Positions 45,011 to 46,831 of a DNA stretch of 46,831 nt are shown here, one piece after another (the first letter of the stretch is position 1; every line of letters begins with the position of its first letter). The stretch comes from an uncultured Campylobacter sp. GTDB lineage: Bacteria; Campylobacterota; Campylobacteria; Campylobacterales; Campylobacteraceae. The notes beneath the pieces were generated by a model. That model saw nothing but the letters and a program-made list of their open reading frames with translations. It was not told where the DNA came from and did no database searches. A program made the translations under genes and the position numbers. The stretch covers positions 1 through 46,831 of the forward strand of contig NZ_CAKZTI010000006.1 of the NCBI RefSeq assembly GCF_937921625.1. Reading direction: 5' to 3'.

Positions 45011-45916
45011 ATGAGCGAGCTAAATTTACTAAAAGAGCAGACAAAAGAGTTTTTACTAAATAGATACGGCGTAAACGGCCTTGTTCAAAGCGACATCGAC
45101 TCGCTTGATTTTTACATTAGCGAAAAGACGCATGATTTTATCAATGTGATCTACAATCCATCTTTGTGCATTATCTTGCAGGGGGCAAAGTCGGTGGGTT
45201 TTGGCGATGAGATGAGCGGATACAACGAGTAAAGGTATCTGCTCACATCGACCTATATGCCTCTAAGAGTGAGCCTAACCGACGCCTCAAAAGAGAGGCC
45301 ATATATCTCGCTTACCCTTAATTTTAGCATGGATGAAATTTATGAAGTGCTAAAAAACGTCGAGATAAAAGAAGATAACATGCAAAAGAGCCAAAAGGGG
45401 GTATTTTTCGGCGATCTTACGGAGGAGATACTAGAGCCTGTTTTGAGGTTTGTTTGGTTGCTAGAAAAGCCGAAAGAGAAGATCAAATTTCTATCGGATC
45501 TTGCCAAAAAAGAGATCCTTTATACACTTGTAACAAGCGATAAAAGCGGCTACTTTTTAAATAAATTTGCTATGCAAGGCAGCGTTTCTAATAAAATTTT
45601 GCATGCCGTCGCAAAGATAAAAAACGAATTTTCACAAAAGTTAAGCATGAAAGACGTCGCGCGCGAATGCGATATGAGCGAGTCGTCGTTCTATCATAAC
45701 TTCAAAATCGTAACCTCGCTAAGCCCCATAGCTTTTCAAAAAAAGATCCGCCTTGAAGAGGCAAAAAATCTGCTCGCGACCAAAAATATCGGCGTAGCGC
45801 AGGCCGCCTTTGACGTAGGATACGAGAGCGCATCGCAGTTTAGCCGCGAATACGCAAGGATGTTTGGCGTACCGCCTAAAATTCACAGCGAAATTCTACG
45901 CTCCGGCGTGGCATGA
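45011..45916 (+). pseudogene. AraC-family transcriptional regulator with an internal stop
   Basis: The N-terminal cupin-type domain (AraC_N) runs through FINVIYNPSLCIILQGAKSVGFG, then TAA at 45230-45232 interrupts YNE*RYLLTSTYMPLRVSL. The same frame continues to 45916, with two helix-turn-helix units at the C terminus (KLSMKDVARECDMSESSFYHNFK and AKNLLATKNIGVAQAAFDVGYESASQFSREYARMFGVPP). Homologues have YD/YxxxRYLL in this place, so a single base change (for example A to T in AAA) explains the break. Restart at ATG 45257 would give a protein lacking its sensor domain. The gene is divergent from the damaged hydrolase, its probable target. Confidence 0.8.
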
Positions 45917-46006
45917 GTTTAAATTTAGATCAAATTTAACGGCACAAAGGGCAGGGTAAAATTTCTACTGTCTAGCTTATAAATTTGCGCTAAAGTCTGC
46001 TTAAAT

Positions 46007-46585
46007 TTAGCCGAAAATCCTTTTTAAATGCGCTTCGTAATCCTTCGTAAAACGCTCTACGTCGGGATTCTTAACGACGTCGTTACACATAAACGTAGGC
46101 AGCCTTTTCGTACCTAAAAACTCGTTGGCTTTATGGAAATGCAAATAAACGCCGTCCACGCCCACGCCCTCGAAAAAATCACCCGGCTTATCAAACGCCT
46201 GAAGCGGCGCATTCCAAGTAACGCTTAGCATGTGCGATTTGCCCTTTATCAGTCCGCCCGTGCCGTAGCCGTCGTTTGGGCTTGCGCTGTGCCGCCCGTC
46301 GTTTGCCACTATCTTGCCTATGCCACCCATAAACACCTCGTCCACGTACTTTTTGACTAGCCAAGGCTCGCCCATCCACCACGCGGGCATCTGCCAGATC
46401 ACGGCATCCATCCATAAAAATTTTTCCACCTCGCCCTCTATATCGTAGCCCTCAAATATCGTAGTTTCGCGCGTTTCGTGCCCTAGGGCTTGTAGCGTTT
46501 TTTTGGCTAGCTCGTGCAGCGTCTTGCTTAGCTTGCCGCCTTTGCCGTTAAAAGGCGCCCCACCGTTAATAAGTAGTATTTTCAT
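46007..46585 (-). CDS. mdaB: NAD(P)H quinone oxidoreductase, MdaB family
   Basis: A flavodoxin-fold FAD quinone reductase that protects against redox-cycling quinones. From ATG 46585 (AAAGGATCAAA upstream) it has 192 residues, the usual MdaB length; an upstream in-frame start would add an atypical MCESLTNKFNQRIK. Features are MKILLINGGAPFNGKGGKLS, the WMDAVIWQMPAWWMGEPWLVKKYVDEVF segment near residues 57-84, and GGLIKGKSHMLSVTWNAP. MdaB aids oxidative-stress resistance in H. pylori (established). Confidence 0.93.
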   Translation of the reverse strand: MKILLINGGAPFNGKGGKLSKTLHELAKKTLQALGHETRETTIFEGYDIEGEVEKFLWMDAVIWQMPAWWMGEPWLVKKYVDEVFMGGIGKIVANDGRHSASPNDGYGTGGLIKGKSHMLSVTWNAPLQAFDKPGDFFEGVGVDGVYLHFHKANEFLGTKRLPTFMCNDVVKNPDVERFTKDYEAHLKRIFG

Positions 46586-46721
46586 TTTGATCCTTTGATT
46601 AAATTTATTCGTTAGCGACTCGCACACCTAAGTTAAAATTTCACTTCGCAGCCCTATGCGAAAATATAAGCGTAAATTTTACGAAGCGTTTAATTACTAA
46701 ATTTTACTTTTACGCTGTAGT

Positions 46722-46831
46722 TTACCGCCCTAAAATTTCAAATTTATCGCCGTGCACCGCGATCGCCTCGGTGTTGTTTATCGGCGCCAAATTTAACTTG
46801 CCGCCGTAAGCTTTTAAAATTTTAGCCGTGC
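46722..46831 (-). CDS. 3' end of a gene running off the window edge
   Basis: The minus strand is open from the window edge to TAA at 46724-46722 and reads TAKILKAYGGKLNLAPINNT then EAIAVHGDKFEILGR. The sequence is protein-like, with codons like its neighbours. Too little is present to name the product. Confidence 0.55.
   Translation of the reverse strand, partial: TAKILKAYGGKLNLAPINNTEAIAVHGDKFEILGR

Noticed and set aside
46586..46627. Upstream start for mdaB
   Set aside because: The ATG at 46585 follows AAAGGATC and begins the flavodoxin-like strand MKILLINGG directly.

Overview
The window looks like chromosomal DNA of a Campylobacter species with unusually high GC for the genus. An oral species such as C. 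gracilis is my best guess; this is inference from gene order and base composition, not from a search. Signs of the genus include the lolC-secA/lolA neighbourhood, the folD-lepB-rpiB-(small membrane protein)-apt-dedA-pepA-ychF operon, and an HP0242-like gene with polyprenyl synthase, hemA and proS as in epsilonproteobacteria. Promoters are mostly a strong TATAAT with a poorly conserved -35.

Layout. 1-8 kb: an NlpC/P60 lipoprotein, murA, moeA, tRNA-Gly(GCC), ubiX-coaD, a broken unknown gene and tmk. 8-14 kb: an accessory stretch with a membrane-anchored unknown, a large TonB-dependent haem/transferrin-type receptor and a four-helix membrane protein. 14-21 kb: an eight-gene leftward housekeeping operon. 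21-29 kb: a tiny lipoprotein, lolC-type permease, secA, and the divergent run lolA, a phosphatase, fxsA and hemC. 29-33.8 kb: unknown and decayed genes, then an MmcQ/YjbR protein and rarA. 33.8-36.5 kb: a sulfur operon metY-rrf2-cysK. 36.5-43.2 kb: a HAD phosphatase and the DUF2018-ispB-hemA-proS operon. 43.2-46.8 kb: a cyclophilin-like periplasmic protein, a disrupted alpha/beta hydrolase facing a disrupted AraC regulator, mdaB and the edge of another gene.

Four things stand out. (1) The TonB-dependent receptor has a (TC)9 tract in its signal-peptide codons, which leaves the start codon out of frame. One more unit, or two fewer, gives an intact 1018-residue receptor, so the gene looks phase-variable and is OFF here. 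(2) The unknown gene at 5399-6559 is interrupted by a 66-bp segment bounded by 31-bp direct repeats; recombination between them would restore one open frame. (3) Several core enzymes (RpiB, HemA, polyprenyl synthase, a HAD phosphatase, a low-molecular-weight phosphatase) carry in-frame, Asn/Ser/Gly-rich insertions, and RpiB also carries a C-terminal extension of about 215 residues. These segments use the same GAATTT/AAATTC words that fill the long intergenic islands, which suggests one expanding sequence class invading both. (4) A hydrolase and its divergent AraC-type regulator are both broken.

Six genes or gene relics are disrupted. Two of the lesions are single-base losses in 5-base homopolymers, so sequencing error must be considered for those.
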